Shown piece after piece: positions 8,360 to 15,356 of a DNA stretch of 35,669 nt. The position numbers and the translations under genes are program-made. The stretch is taken from contig NZ_MAXF01000076.1 of the NCBI RefSeq assembly GCF_001704635.1, positions 1 through 35,669 of the forward strand, in the 5' to 3' direction. The first letter of the stretch is position 1, and every line of letters begins with the position of its first letter. The stretch is from Streptomyces sparsogenes. Lineage in GTDB: Bacteria; Actinomycetota; Actinomycetes; Streptomycetales; Streptomycetaceae. The notes beneath the pieces were generated by a model. That model saw only the letters and a program-made list of their open reading frames with translations, did no database searches and was not told where the DNA came from.

Positions 8360-8890
8360 ATGCGGGACGACGACGAGCTGGCACGGGAGGCGGCGCGGCT
8401 GCTCTCCCCGCTGCGCGGTCTCGAACCGGGCCCCGGGGCGCCGGGCGTGGACGTGGCCCGGGCCCTCAGCCGGGGCCGGCGGCGGGCGCGTGCGCGCCGG
8501 GCGGCGCTGCCCGTGGCGGCGGGGCTGGTCGTCGCGCTGGTGGCCGTGGCGCTGGCCCTGGCCGCGCGCCTGCTGCCCGGCCCCGCCACGCCCCCCGCCG
8601 GGCCCGGCCCGGACCGCCCCACGACGACGAGCACCGCGCCGACCGGGACGGCGTCGCCCAGCGGGACGGCCCCGTCCAGCGGGACGGCGTCGCCCAGCGG
8701 GAACTCGTCCGGCCCGACCGAACCGACGGGATCAGCGGACTCCAGCCAACCGCCACCCAGGTCACCCAGCACCTCACCGGACACCTGGTCGAACACCTCC
8801 CCCGGCATGTCCCCGACCACCCCGACGGGCGGGTACACGCCGCCGACGAACCCGTCCGGGACGACAGCGACCACCGTCACGCCCCCCTGA
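8360..8890 (+). CDS. Small single-pass membrane protein with Ser/Thr/Pro tail
   Basis: A 176-residue protein: about 50 cytoplasmic residues rich in Arg (SRGRRRARARRAA), one hydrophobic helix (about residues 52-73, PVAAGLVVALVAVALALAA), then about 100 residues of Ser/Thr/Pro/Gly outside the cell. The tail contains imperfect 18-21 bp direct repeats encoding GTASPSG-like units (about 8645-8702). ATG at 8360 follows GGAAGGAG and lies 5 bp behind the sigma-factor stop, so the two are co-transcribed. Position and topology (short inside domain, one helix, flexible outside) fit an anti-sigma or sensor partner, but no zinc HxxxCxxC or other anti-sigma motif is seen; the function is inferred from context only. 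Confidence 0.8.
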   Translation: MRDDDELAREAARLLSPLRGLEPGPGAPGVDVARALSRGRRRARARRAALPVAAGLVVALVAVALALAARLLPGPATPPAGPGPDRPTTTSTAPTGTASPSGTAPSSGTASPSGNSSGPTEPTGSADSSQPPPRSPSTSPDTWSNTSPGMSPTTPTGGYTPPTNPSGTTATTVTPP

Positions 8891-8971
8891 CGTACAGGGC
8901 CCTTCGCGCGGCGTACGGGGAGCATTACGCTGGGCCGACCACTGCCCGTACGGATACGAGAGTGAGATCGC

Positions 8972-9622
8972 GTGGCCTGTGACCTCTGGCTGGTCCCCCT
9001 CGTCGATGTGCTGTGCCACAGCCCCGACAACCCCTTCGCGGAGGAACTCGCGGCCTACGACAAGGCACTCGGGGACGCCGGTCTGCCGCCCGTGCCCGTC
9101 TTCGGCTACATGCCGGGCCTGTCCGGGGACGTCGCCCCGGTCGCGGCCTTCGACTACGACGCGCTGCACTTCCTCCGCCGCGCCTATCTGCTGCAGGTCT
9201 GCGGGCTGGCCGTCACGCCGGTGGACGAACTCGGCGGCGACTACGAGCAGTTGCTGGAGATGTTCGAACCCACGGCCCAGCAGTCCCACCTGGTGTGGCA
9301 CTACGACCACGCCGGCGCCTACGTCCCCGTCGACTTCGAACACCCGCTGTCCAACGACGAACTCCTCGAGGGCGGCGGCCCCCTGGGGTCCAGCCACGGC
9401 CTGCTGAGGGAGCTGGAGGCCGTCGCCCCCGCGCTCGGCATCGACCCCCACAACCCCCCGGCCACCCCCGCGCCCCCGGCCCGCCCCACCACCCTGGAGG
9501 AACCGGCCGCACCCATTCCGTACGAGGACAGCCCCTTCGCCCGCGAGCGCCATGTCTGGCTGGGCCTCCACGCGGCGGCCACCCGCAGCCTCGGCCAGGG
9601 CTCGATGATCGTCTTCAGCTGA
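8972..9622 (+). CDS. Conserved-looking protein of unknown function
   Basis: A 216-residue soluble, acidic protein that I do not recognise. It has no signal peptide or membrane helix. It begins CDLWLVPLVDVLCHSPDNPF, contains several aromatic-rich segments (AFDYDALHFLRRAYLLQ, HLVWHYDHAGAYVPVDF), a Pro/Ala-rich stretch at about residues 160-180, and ends in GLHAAATRSLGQGSMIVFS. Codon usage is typical of its neighbours, which supports a real gene. GTG at 8972 has a weak GAGTGAG site; a TACGCT -10-like hexamer at 8926-8931 would give a leader of about 35 bases. It is independent of the preceding operon (81-bp gap). Confidence 0.75.
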   Translation: MACDLWLVPLVDVLCHSPDNPFAEELAAYDKALGDAGLPPVPVFGYMPGLSGDVAPVAAFDYDALHFLRRAYLLQVCGLAVTPVDELGGDYEQLLEMFEPTAQQSHLVWHYDHAGAYVPVDFEHPLSNDELLEGGGPLGSSHGLLRELEAVAPALGIDPHNPPATPAPPARPTTLEEPAAPIPYEDSPFARERHVWLGLHAAATRSLGQGSMIVFS

Positions 9623-9722
9623 GCGGGGAGCCGGGGCCGGCCGGGGCGGGCCGGGTGGCGGAGCCCGAGGGGCGGCGCCGCTCGGCCGGTTTATTCGATC
9701 GTCCCGCGCTCGTGGGGCACGT

Positions 9723-9728
9723 TAGGTT
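9723..9728 (+). promoter_or_regulatory. -10 TAGGTT, leaderless start of GNAT gene
   Basis: TAGGTT ends 6 bases before the ATG at 9735 and there is no Shine-Dalgarno sequence, so transcription would begin at or next to the start codon. No good -35 is visible. Confidence 0.6.
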
Positions 9729-9734
9729 GCCGGG

Positions 9735-10274
9735 ATGTCCGAACTGCGCACCGATCGTCTTGTGCTCCGCGAGTGGCGGGAATCCGACCTCGCCCCATGG
9801 GCGGCCCTGAACGCCGACCCCGAGGTCCGCGAGTACTTCCCGGGCGTCCTCACGCGGGAGCGGAGCGACGCGTCAGTGGCCCGCTTCCAGGCCGACCTCG
9901 ACCGGCGGGGCTGGGGGTGGTGGGCCGTGGAGGTGAGGGCCACCGGGGAGTTCATCGGCTTCACCGGGCTCGATCCGGTGGACGAGGGCATGCCGTTCAC
10001 CGGAGTGGAGGTCGGCTGGCGGCTGGCCCGCCCGTACTGGGGACACGGCTACGCCACCGAGGCCGCCCTGGCCGCCGTGGACCACGGCTTCGAGGCCCTC
10101 CGCCTGCCGGAGATCCTCGCCGTCACCACGGCCACCAATCTCCGCTCCCAGGCGGTGATGCGCCGCATCGGCATGACCCGCGACCCGGCCGACGACTTCG
10201 ACGACATGACCGTGCCCGAGGGCCCGCTGCGCCCGAGCGTCGTTTATCGCCTGCGCCGGGAGGACCGTCAGTAA
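9735..10274 (+). CDS. GNAT acetyltransferase, RimJ/RimL type
   Basis: A 179-residue GCN5-related N-acetyltransferase of the RimJ/RimL/Acetyltransf_3 kind: opening TDRLVLREWRESDLAPWAALNADPEVREYFPG, central strand EFIGFTGL, EVGWRLARPYWGHGYATEA (acetyl-CoA loop, R/Q-x-x-G-x-G/A variant) and NLRSQAVMRRIGM near the end. Such proteins acetylate protein N-termini or small amines; the substrate is not evident. The ATG at 9735 lies 6 bases after a TAGGTT hexamer without a ribosome site, so a leaderless mRNA is likely. The gene is followed after 27 bp by an unrelated small gene that has its own strong ribosome site. Confidence 0.93.
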   Translation: MSELRTDRLVLREWRESDLAPWAALNADPEVREYFPGVLTRERSDASVARFQADLDRRGWGWWAVEVRATGEFIGFTGLDPVDEGMPFTGVEVGWRLARPYWGHGYATEAALAAVDHGFEALRLPEILAVTTATNLRSQAVMRRIGMTRDPADDFDDMTVPEGPLRPSVVYRLRREDRQ

Positions 10275-10301
10275 GCTTGATGGTTCAAGGGGGGATGCGT
10301 G

Positions 10302-10760
10302 ATGAGACTGTGGGTGACCCTGCCGCCGGAGCCGGGGGAGCGGGTGCTCTGCGTGAAGACCGGGGCCGTTCTGATCCCTGGCACCGGCCTCGCGCTGATC
10401 GGCGGTCTGCTCGTGCTCACCAACCGCCGCGTGTACCACGGCCCGTTGAACACCAAGCTCGCGGGCCAGTTGTTGAGCACGGTGGCCGGTTCGGCGGCGC
10501 CGACGGGCGTCGACAGGGCGATCGAGCTGATCGTCGGGTGGGCGAACAAGGCGCGGGCCGTGCGGCTTGAGGACATCACCTCGGTCGGGGCGACCGGCCG
10601 GACGGTGCTGCACATCACCACGCGGGACGGCAGACGCCGACGCTTCGGGATCGCCGCCAACTGGCGCACGCCGGTGTGGTCGCGGCACAACATCGCCCAC
10701 CGGAACGAGATGGTGGCGGCGATCCAGTGGGCGGTCCAGCAGGCCCCTCGGACCGGCTGA
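10302..10760 (+). CDS. Small PH/GRAM-like membrane-associated protein, unknown function
   Basis: About 152 residues. One moderately hydrophobic segment (GAVLIPGTGLALIGGLLVLTNRR, about 20-42) is followed by a pattern typical of bacterial PH-like or GRAM-like domains: LVLTNRRVYHGPLN, LEDITSVGATGRTVLHITTRDGRRRRFGI and a closing amphipathic helix (NEMVAAIQWAVQQ). This resemblance is by eye and weak. A GTG at 10299 and ATG at 10302 are both in frame; ATG is chosen because AAGGGGGG ends 7 bases before it. It converges on the SLATT-like gene, with 44 bp between their stops. No enzymatic residues are apparent. Confidence 0.7.
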   Translation: MRLWVTLPPEPGERVLCVKTGAVLIPGTGLALIGGLLVLTNRRVYHGPLNTKLAGQLLSTVAGSAAPTGVDRAIELIVGWANKARAVRLEDITSVGATGRTVLHITTRDGRRRRFGIAANWRTPVWSRHNIAHRNEMVAAIQWAVQQAPRTG

Positions 10761-10804
10761 CCCGGGCGTTTCCGCTACCGGGGCGGTGCCGCCGGGCGGT
10801 CCGG

Positions 10805-11536
10805 CTACCGGGGCGGCTCCGGCGGGCGCTGGCGGGGCATGTTGGGGCGGGTGGTCGGCTGGAGGGGGAAGCGGTTCGCGGGGGAGCCGCCCTCGGGGCG
10901 GGAGCCCTGGGCCACCAGGGCCTGGGTGAACAGGGGCGCGGAGCCGGATCCGAAGTCCACCATCCAGCCGGCGGTCTCGGTCCGTACGAGTTCCGAGATG
11001 TCCTCGCAGAAGCGGCGCAGCACGGCGAGGCAGCGCTCCACGGCCTCGGCCGCCGTGCCCTCGGTCGGGCCGAGCACCTCGCGCACGCTCTCCGACGCCC
11101 AGTCGAACTGCAGCGTCTCCAGACGTCGTTGCACGGCCTGTGCCGTGGCGACGTCCCGCATCCAGCCCGAGGTCAGCCCGAAGAACCGGTCGCACCCGAC
11201 GCACGCGGCGGCGATCAGCAGCACCAGGCAGCCCCACCCGGCCCCGCCGCCCAGCACCCCGTTGAGATCCAGCAGCGGCAGTATGGCTCCCACGACCCCC
11301 ATGACGGCCGCCCCCACCCGCAGCGCCCGGGCGACCCGCCGCTTCCACACCCGGTCGGCGAGGTACCACTTCGCGACCTGCAGCGCGCCTTCCTCGACCC
11401 ACTGGTACAGCTCGTCGAGGCGCTCGGCGGGCTCGCCCCAGTCGCCGTGCGGGAAGGGCCGACCGAGCAGGTCCCCCTGCTTCTTCGGGCCTTCCTGTCG
11501 AGGGAGCCCCTCGGGCTGCATCTCCGGCTGACTCAC
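10805..11536 (-). CDS. SLATT-like protein with two membrane helices
   Basis: A 243-residue protein laid out like the SLATT family: an amphipathic N-terminal helix (LDELYQWVEEGALQVAKWYLADRVWKRR, about 40-67), two close hydrophobic helices (about 71-90 and 97-117), then SGWMRDVATAQAVQRRLETLQFDW and a long helical region, ending in a Pro-rich tail. SLATT proteins are predicted pore-forming effectors of nucleotide-signalling conflict systems, but stand-alone actinobacterial copies are common (family knowledge). No nucleotidyltransferase or SLOG sensor is nearby, so a defence role is not supported here. GTG at 11536 is chosen because GAGGGAG lies 8-9 bases upstream; the earlier ATG at 11575 has no site. 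Confidence 0.78.
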   Translation of the reverse strand: MSQPEMQPEGLPRQEGPKKQGDLLGRPFPHGDWGEPAERLDELYQWVEEGALQVAKWYLADRVWKRRVARALRVGAAVMGVVGAILPLLDLNGVLGGGAGWGCLVLLIAAACVGCDRFFGLTSGWMRDVATAQAVQRRLETLQFDWASESVREVLGPTEGTAAEAVERCLAVLRRFCEDISELVRTETAGWMVDFGSGSAPLFTQALVAQGSRPEGGSPANRFPLQPTTRPNMPRQRPPEPPR

Positions 11537-11647
11537 CCGTGCCACTCCCTCTGGGGCTTCATGTAGTCGCTGCACCTCTCTTGGCGCGCGGCCGATGCGG
11601 AACCACCTTACCTACCGCCAAACGGCTGGCCACGCGGCCGAGATGGC

Positions 11648-11676
11648 AACATAACCGCCCGTACGAGGTGTGTCAT
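11648..11676 (-). promoter_or_regulatory. Consensus-like promoter for the SLATT-like gene
   Basis: On the minus strand -35 ATGACA (11671-11676), a 17-bp spacer and -10 TATGTT (11648-11653) form the best housekeeping-type promoter seen in this part of the window. It would give a 5' leader of about 105 bases before the GTG at 11536. A second hexamer, TAAGGT at 11610-11615, could provide a shorter transcript. The 331-bp gap 11537-11867 holds nothing else I can support. Confidence 0.6.
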
Positions 11677-11867
11677 CCGCTATAAGAGCGTCCGCTCCCT
11701 CACCCGAAAGAGTGCCGGGGTCGGGCGGTGACGTTCTCACCCCAGCGACCGGTCCGCCACACACGACACATGCTCCTCGACCGGCGAACCTACCCGGCGC
11801 CGCCCGCCCCGTCCCCCGGCGACCGGGGCACCAGGCGGTCATCAGCCTCATCAACTCACCAGGCCCA

Positions 11868-12941
11868 TCAGGCCAAGACGAACACCACTTCCTCGATCTC
11901 CTCGCCCCGCGCGTTCGCGAATCCGCGCTCCCTGCCGGCCGCCACGAATCCGCACTTCTCCAGGACCCGGATCGAGCCACCGTTGTCCGCCGCCGCCCGG
12001 GCGTACAGCGGACGCTCCGGCACGGCCCTGAGCAGCTCCCGCAGCGCGGCGGTGGCCGCCCCCCGGCCCCAGTACTCCCGCCCGATCCAGTACGTGACCT
12101 CGCGCTCCTCGGCCGGGCCGAACACGGCGGCGTGCCCGACGACCTCACCGCGCTCGCCCACCACGGTGCGCAGGACGACCGCCGGGTCCCGGCGGTTCCG
12201 CGCCCAGTGGGCGTCGAAACGGGCGCGGTCCGAGGGGTCCTCGGCGGTGAACGCCGCCATATGGATCCCCTCGGGCTCGTTCATCTGAGCCCAGAAGACG
12301 GCCAGGTCCTCGTCCCGGACCTCGCGCAGCGTCACCCGCGTCGAGGGCTTGCCGACCTCCTTCGCCACCCGCTCCAGCCGGCCCCGGTACTCCTCCCACC
12401 ACGCCTGGTCGCCCGGCGCCATGTTCTCGCCGCCGGGCCGCATGCCGACGGTCCCGTCGATCAGTTCCCTGACGATGTCCGCGTGACCCGCGTGGCGGTG
12501 GAGATCGGTGAGCACATGCAGCACGATCTGCTGGAGCGTCACCTCGCGGTGCTCCTCGGGCCACCACGACACACGACCGGGCGCGTCGAGCGGCAGCGCC
12601 TCGATCGTCGCGTCGGCCTGCTTCGCCACGCGGTGGTACAGCCCGACGATGTCCTCGCGCGACTCCTCGGCGGTCGCCCACATGTCGGCGTTGGGCTCGG
12701 CGTCCTCCGCCATCCAGGGCAGCGGCTCGTCGAACGACCGCCCGAACACATCGCCGAAGTAGACCTTCTCCACGCCGGCGGCGTGTTTGACCAGCCCCAG
12801 CAGATTGGTGCCGGTCGGTGTCAGCGGGCGGCGGATGTCGTACTCGGAGAGCCCGTCGAGCTTCCACAGCAGGGCCTCGCGGGCCCGGCGCAGGTAGTGG
12901 TGGAGCCTGGCCTTCACGGCCGATTCCAGTGATTCCAGCAT
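11868..12941 (-). CDS. DinB/DUF664 domain fused to GNAT acetyltransferase
   Basis: A 357-residue fusion. Residues about 1-165 are a DinB-like four-helix domain of the DUF664 type, with the metal histidines at H53 (VKHAAGVEKVYFGDV) and in HVLTDLHRHAGHADIVRE (H131, H137-H142 region). Such folds are shared with bacillithiol- and mycothiol-dependent transferases. Residues about 185-357 are a GNAT domain: STRVTLREVRDEDLAVFWAQMNEPE, VVGHAAVFG, REVTYWIGREYWGRGAATAAL (acetyl-CoA loop) and NGGSIRVLEKCGF. ATG at 12941 follows GGGAGGA at the right distance; a TTG at 12971 does not. Reading is continuous, so the fusion is not a sequencing split. The substrate is unknown; a thiol-conjugate detoxification role is possible. 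Confidence 0.9.
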   Translation of the reverse strand: MLESLESAVKARLHHYLRRAREALLWKLDGLSEYDIRRPLTPTGTNLLGLVKHAAGVEKVYFGDVFGRSFDEPLPWMAEDAEPNADMWATAEESREDIVGLYHRVAKQADATIEALPLDAPGRVSWWPEEHREVTLQQIVLHVLTDLHRHAGHADIVRELIDGTVGMRPGGENMAPGDQAWWEEYRGRLERVAKEVGKPSTRVTLREVRDEDLAVFWAQMNEPEGIHMAAFTAEDPSDRARFDAHWARNRRDPAVVLRTVVGERGEVVGHAAVFGPAEEREVTYWIGREYWGRGAATAALRELLRAVPERPLYARAAADNGGSIRVLEKCGFVAAGRERGFANARGEEIEEVVFVLA

Positions 12942-13120
12942 GCGCCGGATCCTCCCACCCGGCACCGACAACGCTGATCGAACACCTGCTCGCCCGCGCG
13001 CTCTACGGGGCGGGTGAGCACGGGCCGCCGGTGAGGCGCAGGAGCGTCTCGCCCGTGGAGTACAGCTGGATCAGCAGCGGCCGGAGACGGCCGCGAGTGC
13101 CGCCTCGACCGGGCGATCCA

Positions 13121-13142
13121 AGTGTAATGCTGGTGTACACTA
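13121..13142 (+). promoter_or_regulatory. Toxin-antitoxin promoter/operator
   Basis: AGTGT (13121-13125) and ACACT (13137-13141) form an inverted repeat, and GTGTACAC at 13133-13140 is itself a perfect palindrome. The -10 TACACT (13136-13141) lies inside it and ends 6 bases before the antitoxin ATG, with no ribosome site. Binding of antitoxin or complex would block the promoter, the usual autoregulation of such loci (inference). Confidence 0.6.
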
Positions 13143-13147
13143 GTGGC

Positions 13148-13411
13148 ATGTCGGCTACATATCCGATCGCAGAAGCCCGAGGCCGGCTCGGCGAACTCGC
13201 TCGTCGAGCCGCTCAACACGAGCACATCACCCTGACTGACCGGGGTGTTCCTACGGCTGTCCTGATTTCGCCCGCCGAGCTCGAAGACCTTGAGGACGCC
13301 CTCGCTCTCGCGCGCATCGAGCGTGATCGTGCCCTTGGCCGCAGCGAGGCCCCGATCCCGCACAATGAGGCGCGACGCGCCCTTCTTGAGGCAGCCGGAC
13401 GGAGCGAGTGA
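13148..13411 (+). CDS. Phd/YefM-type antitoxin
   Basis: An 87-residue antitoxin. The N-terminal half MSATYPIAEARGRLGELARRA ... ITLTDRGVPTAVLISPAELEDLEDALAL is the typical Phd/YefM DNA-binding dimer fold, and the charged C-terminal half (IERDRALGRSEAPIPHNEARRALLEAAGR) is the flexible toxin-binding tail. The gene overlaps the toxin gene by four bases (GTGA), giving coupled production. It has no Shine-Dalgarno sequence and a -10 hexamer six bases upstream, so the mRNA is probably leaderless. Codons are somewhat less GC-biased (ACATATCCG, GAAGACCTT) than in neighbouring genes, hinting at acquisition by transfer. Confidence 0.93.
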   Translation: MSATYPIAEARGRLGELARRAAQHEHITLTDRGVPTAVLISPAELEDLEDALALARIERDRALGRSEAPIPHNEARRALLEAAGRSE

Positions 13412-13659
13412 GCTGGCAGGTGGTGTGGGAACCCGCAGCTCTCGATGCCGCTGCTGGCCACCTGAAGGTCGATCCCCGCAGTGTTGACGACCTCCTGCGA
13501 GCCACCGGCAAGCTAGCCGAGAACCATCGGCCCGAAGGTTCCCGCCCGTGGGGCACTGAGCATCGCCGCCTGCGGCACGGGCCCTGGCGCATCCTGTACC
13601 GCCTTGACCGGGACGCTCACACGCTCCACATCGAGCACATCGGCTACGCGGGCGCCTGA
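13408..13659 (+). CDS. RelE/ParE-superfamily toxin
   Basis: An 83-residue toxin partner of the antitoxin. The sequence has the RelE fold pattern: [14 protein letters not shown] (first strand and helix), a middle helix [18 protein letters not shown], then [37 protein letters not shown] with the conserved R-x-G-x-W/Y-R-I-L-Y-x-x-D motif. RelE members cleave ribosome-bound mRNA and ParE members poison gyrase; the arginines in [13 protein letters not shown] favour the RelE-like mRNase side, but this is not certain. GTG at 13408 overlaps the antitoxin TGA. The pair sits directly before purD with an 82-bp gap and no clear terminator. Confidence 0.9.
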   Translation: MSWQVVWEPAALDAAAGHLKVDPRSVDDLLRATGKLAENHRPEGSRPWGTEHRRLRHGPWRILYRLDRDAHTLHIEHIGYAGA

Positions 13660-13728
13660 TCACGCCCGCCCGGCCGCCGGACGAGGGCGGCCGGGCCCCC
13701 GGCGCGGAGGGGGCGGGCGGCGAGGCAA

Positions 13729-13734
13729 TAGGCT
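13729..13734 (+). promoter_or_regulatory. -10 TAGGCT, leaderless start of purD
   Basis: TAGGCT ends 7 bases before the purD GTG at 13742, there is no ribosome site, and the transcription start would fall at about 13741-13742. No recognisable -35 hexamer is present. Confidence 0.6.
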
Positions 13735-13741
13735 GCATACC

Positions 13742-15022
13742 GTGAAGGTCCTCGTCATCGGCAGCGGCGCCCGCGAACACGCCCTGTGCCGCGCACTGTC
13801 CCTCGACCCCGACGTCAGCTCGCTGTACTGCGCACCCGGCAACGCCGGCATCGCGGAGATCGCCGAGCTGCACACCGTCGACGCGCTCGACGGCGCGGCC
13901 GTCGCCGAGCTGGCCGTCTCCCTGGAGGCGGGGCTGGTGGTGGTCGGTCCGGAGGCTCCGCTGGTGGCGGGGGTGGCGGACGCGGTGCGGGCGCGGGGGA
14001 TCCCGGTGTTCGGGCCGTCGGCGCAGGCCGCCCAGCTGGAGGGGTCGAAGGCCTTCGCGAAGGACGTGATGGCGGCGGCGGGCGTGCCCACCGCCCGGGC
14101 CTACGTCTGCACCGACGAGGCCGGGATCGACGCGGCGCTGGACGCCTTCGGCCCACCGTACGTCGTCAAGGACGACGGGCTGGCGGCCGGCAAGGGCGTC
14201 GTCGTGACCAGCGACCTCCAGGCAGCCCGCGAGCACGCGCTGGCCTGCGGGCGCGTCGTGATCGAGGAGTACCTGGACGGCCCCGAGGTGTCGCTGTTCG
14301 CGGTCACGGACGGTGAGACGGTCGTCCCCCTCCAGCCCGCCCAGGACTTCAAGCGCGCCCACGACGGCGACGAGGGCCCGAACACGGGCGGCATGGGCGC
14401 GTACTCCCCGCTGCCGTGGGCGGACCCCAAGCTGGTCGACGAGGTGCTGGCGACGGTGCTGCAGCCGACCGTGGACGAGCTGCGCCGCCGGGGGACGCCG
14501 TTCTCGGGGCTGCTGTACGCGGGGCTGGCGATCACCTCGCGCGGGGTGCGGGTGATCGAGTTCAACGCGCGCTTCGGCGACCCGGAGACCCAGGTGGTGC
14601 TGGCCCGGCTGAAGACGCCGCTGGCCGGTGTGCTGCTGGCCGCCGCGACCGGGCGGCTGGACTCGCTGCCGCCGCTGCGCTGGAGCGACGGTGCGGCGGT
14701 GACGGTCGTGATCGCCTCGCACAACTACCCGGGGACGCCCCGTACGGGTGACCCGATCACGGGCCTGGACCAGGTGGCCGAGCAGGACGCGCCCAAGGCG
14801 TACGTGCTGCACGCGGGCACCAAGCGGGACGCGGCCTCGGGTGACGTGGTGAGCGCGGGGGGCCGGGTGCTCTCGGTGACGGCGACCGGGTCGGATCTCG
14901 CCAAGGCCCGGGAGCGGGCGTACCGCGCCGTCGCCCGCATCGGCCTGGACGGCTCCCACCACCGCTCGGACATCGCCGCCAAGGCGGCGCGGGAGGCCGG
15001 GCCCGAGGCGACCTCGGCCTGA
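13742..15022 (+). CDS. purD: Phosphoribosylamine-glycine ligase (GAR synthetase)
   Basis: Second step of de novo purine synthesis: ATP + 5-phosphoribosylamine + glycine to GAR, in the cytoplasm. The 426-residue length is normal for monofunctional bacterial PurD. Features in order: N-terminal fold [19 protein letters not shown] with AP(G)[17 protein letters not shown]-grasp region ([35 protein letters not shown]), [11 protein letters not shown], and [17 protein letters not shown] near the metal site. GTG at 13742 gives the family N-terminus exactly. It stands alone, apart from purC and purF, as in other Streptomyces. Expression appears to come from the leaderless promoter immediately upstream. 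Confidence 0.98.
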   Translation: MKVLVIGSGAREHALCRALSLDPDVSSLYCAPGNAGIAEIAELHTVDALDGAAVAELAVSLEAGLVVVGPEAPLVAGVADAVRARGIPVFGPSAQAAQLEGSKAFAKDVMAAAGVPTARAYVCTDEAGIDAALDAFGPPYVVKDDGLAAGKGVVVTSDLQAAREHALACGRVVIEEYLDGPEVSLFAVTDGETVVPLQPAQDFKRAHDGDEGPNTGGMGAYSPLPWADPKLVDEVLATVLQPTVDELRRRGTPFSGLLYAGLAITSRGVRVIEFNARFGDPETQVVLARLKTPLAGVLLAAATGRLDSLPPLRWSDGAAVTVVIASHNYPGTPRTGDPITGLDQVAEQDAPKAYVLHAGTKRDAASGDVVSAGGRVLSVTATGSDLAKARERAYRAVARIGLDGSHHRSDIAAKAAREAGPEATSA

Positions 15023-15027
15023 GACCG

Positions 15028-15100
15028 GGTCGAGGAGCGGTCGAGAAAGGGCCGAGAAAGGGCCGAGAAAGGGCCGAGGGGCGGTCGAGGAGCGGTCGAG
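15028..15100. repeat. 11-bp triplicate inside an 18-bp direct repeat, after purD
   Basis: GAGAAAGGGCC is repeated three times head to tail (15043-15075) and flanked by two copies of GGTCGAGGAGCGGTCGAG (15028-15045 and 15083-15100). It begins 6 bp after the purD stop and is purine-rich on the plus strand, with no strong hairpin, so it does not look like a terminator. The rest of the 334-bp gap 15023-15356 contains the promoter candidate at 15189-15217. Confidence 0.85.
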
Positions 15101-15188
15101 GGGCACCTGTAAGGGCCCAGAGAGTTCCTTGAGAAGTTCCCGGTTCTGGCCAAGGCCATTCCATCGGGTGAGCCCTCCCTGCATCCTG

Positions 15189-15217
15189 CTGACGCACGCG
15201 CGGGCCCCAACTACTGT
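15189..15217 (+). promoter_or_regulatory. Promoter candidate for the M48-like membrane protein gene
   Basis: CTGACG (15189-15194), a 17-bp spacer and TACTGT (15212-15217) match the Streptomyces vegetative pattern well. The predicted transcript has a leader of about 130 bases before the GTG at 15357. By-eye prediction only. Confidence 0.5.
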
Positions 15218-15356
15218 GCCGCTCAGACGCGGTGCGGCAAGTGGCCCACCGGCATTGCGGCGCGGGCGGCCGGTGCGACAGTGGGGGGAGTAAGGGCACA
15301 ACACCACCGTCGTCCGCTGTTCACACATCGGCTGGGCAGCAGGGGGTGATGGAACC

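Noticed and set aside
5089..8890. Part of a secondary-metabolite cluster
   Set aside because: No polyketide synthase, peptide synthetase or other core biosynthetic gene is in the window.
10299..11676. Nucleotide-signalling defence (CBASS-like) system around the SLATT-like gene
   Set aside because: No nucleotidyltransferase, SLOG or nuclease gene is adjacent; neighbours are a small PH-like protein and the DinB-GNAT fusion.
11612..11854. Possible 80-residue minus-strand ORF with CVVC
   Set aside because: No ribosome site, composition like non-coding DNA, and it spans the promoter of the SLATT-like gene.
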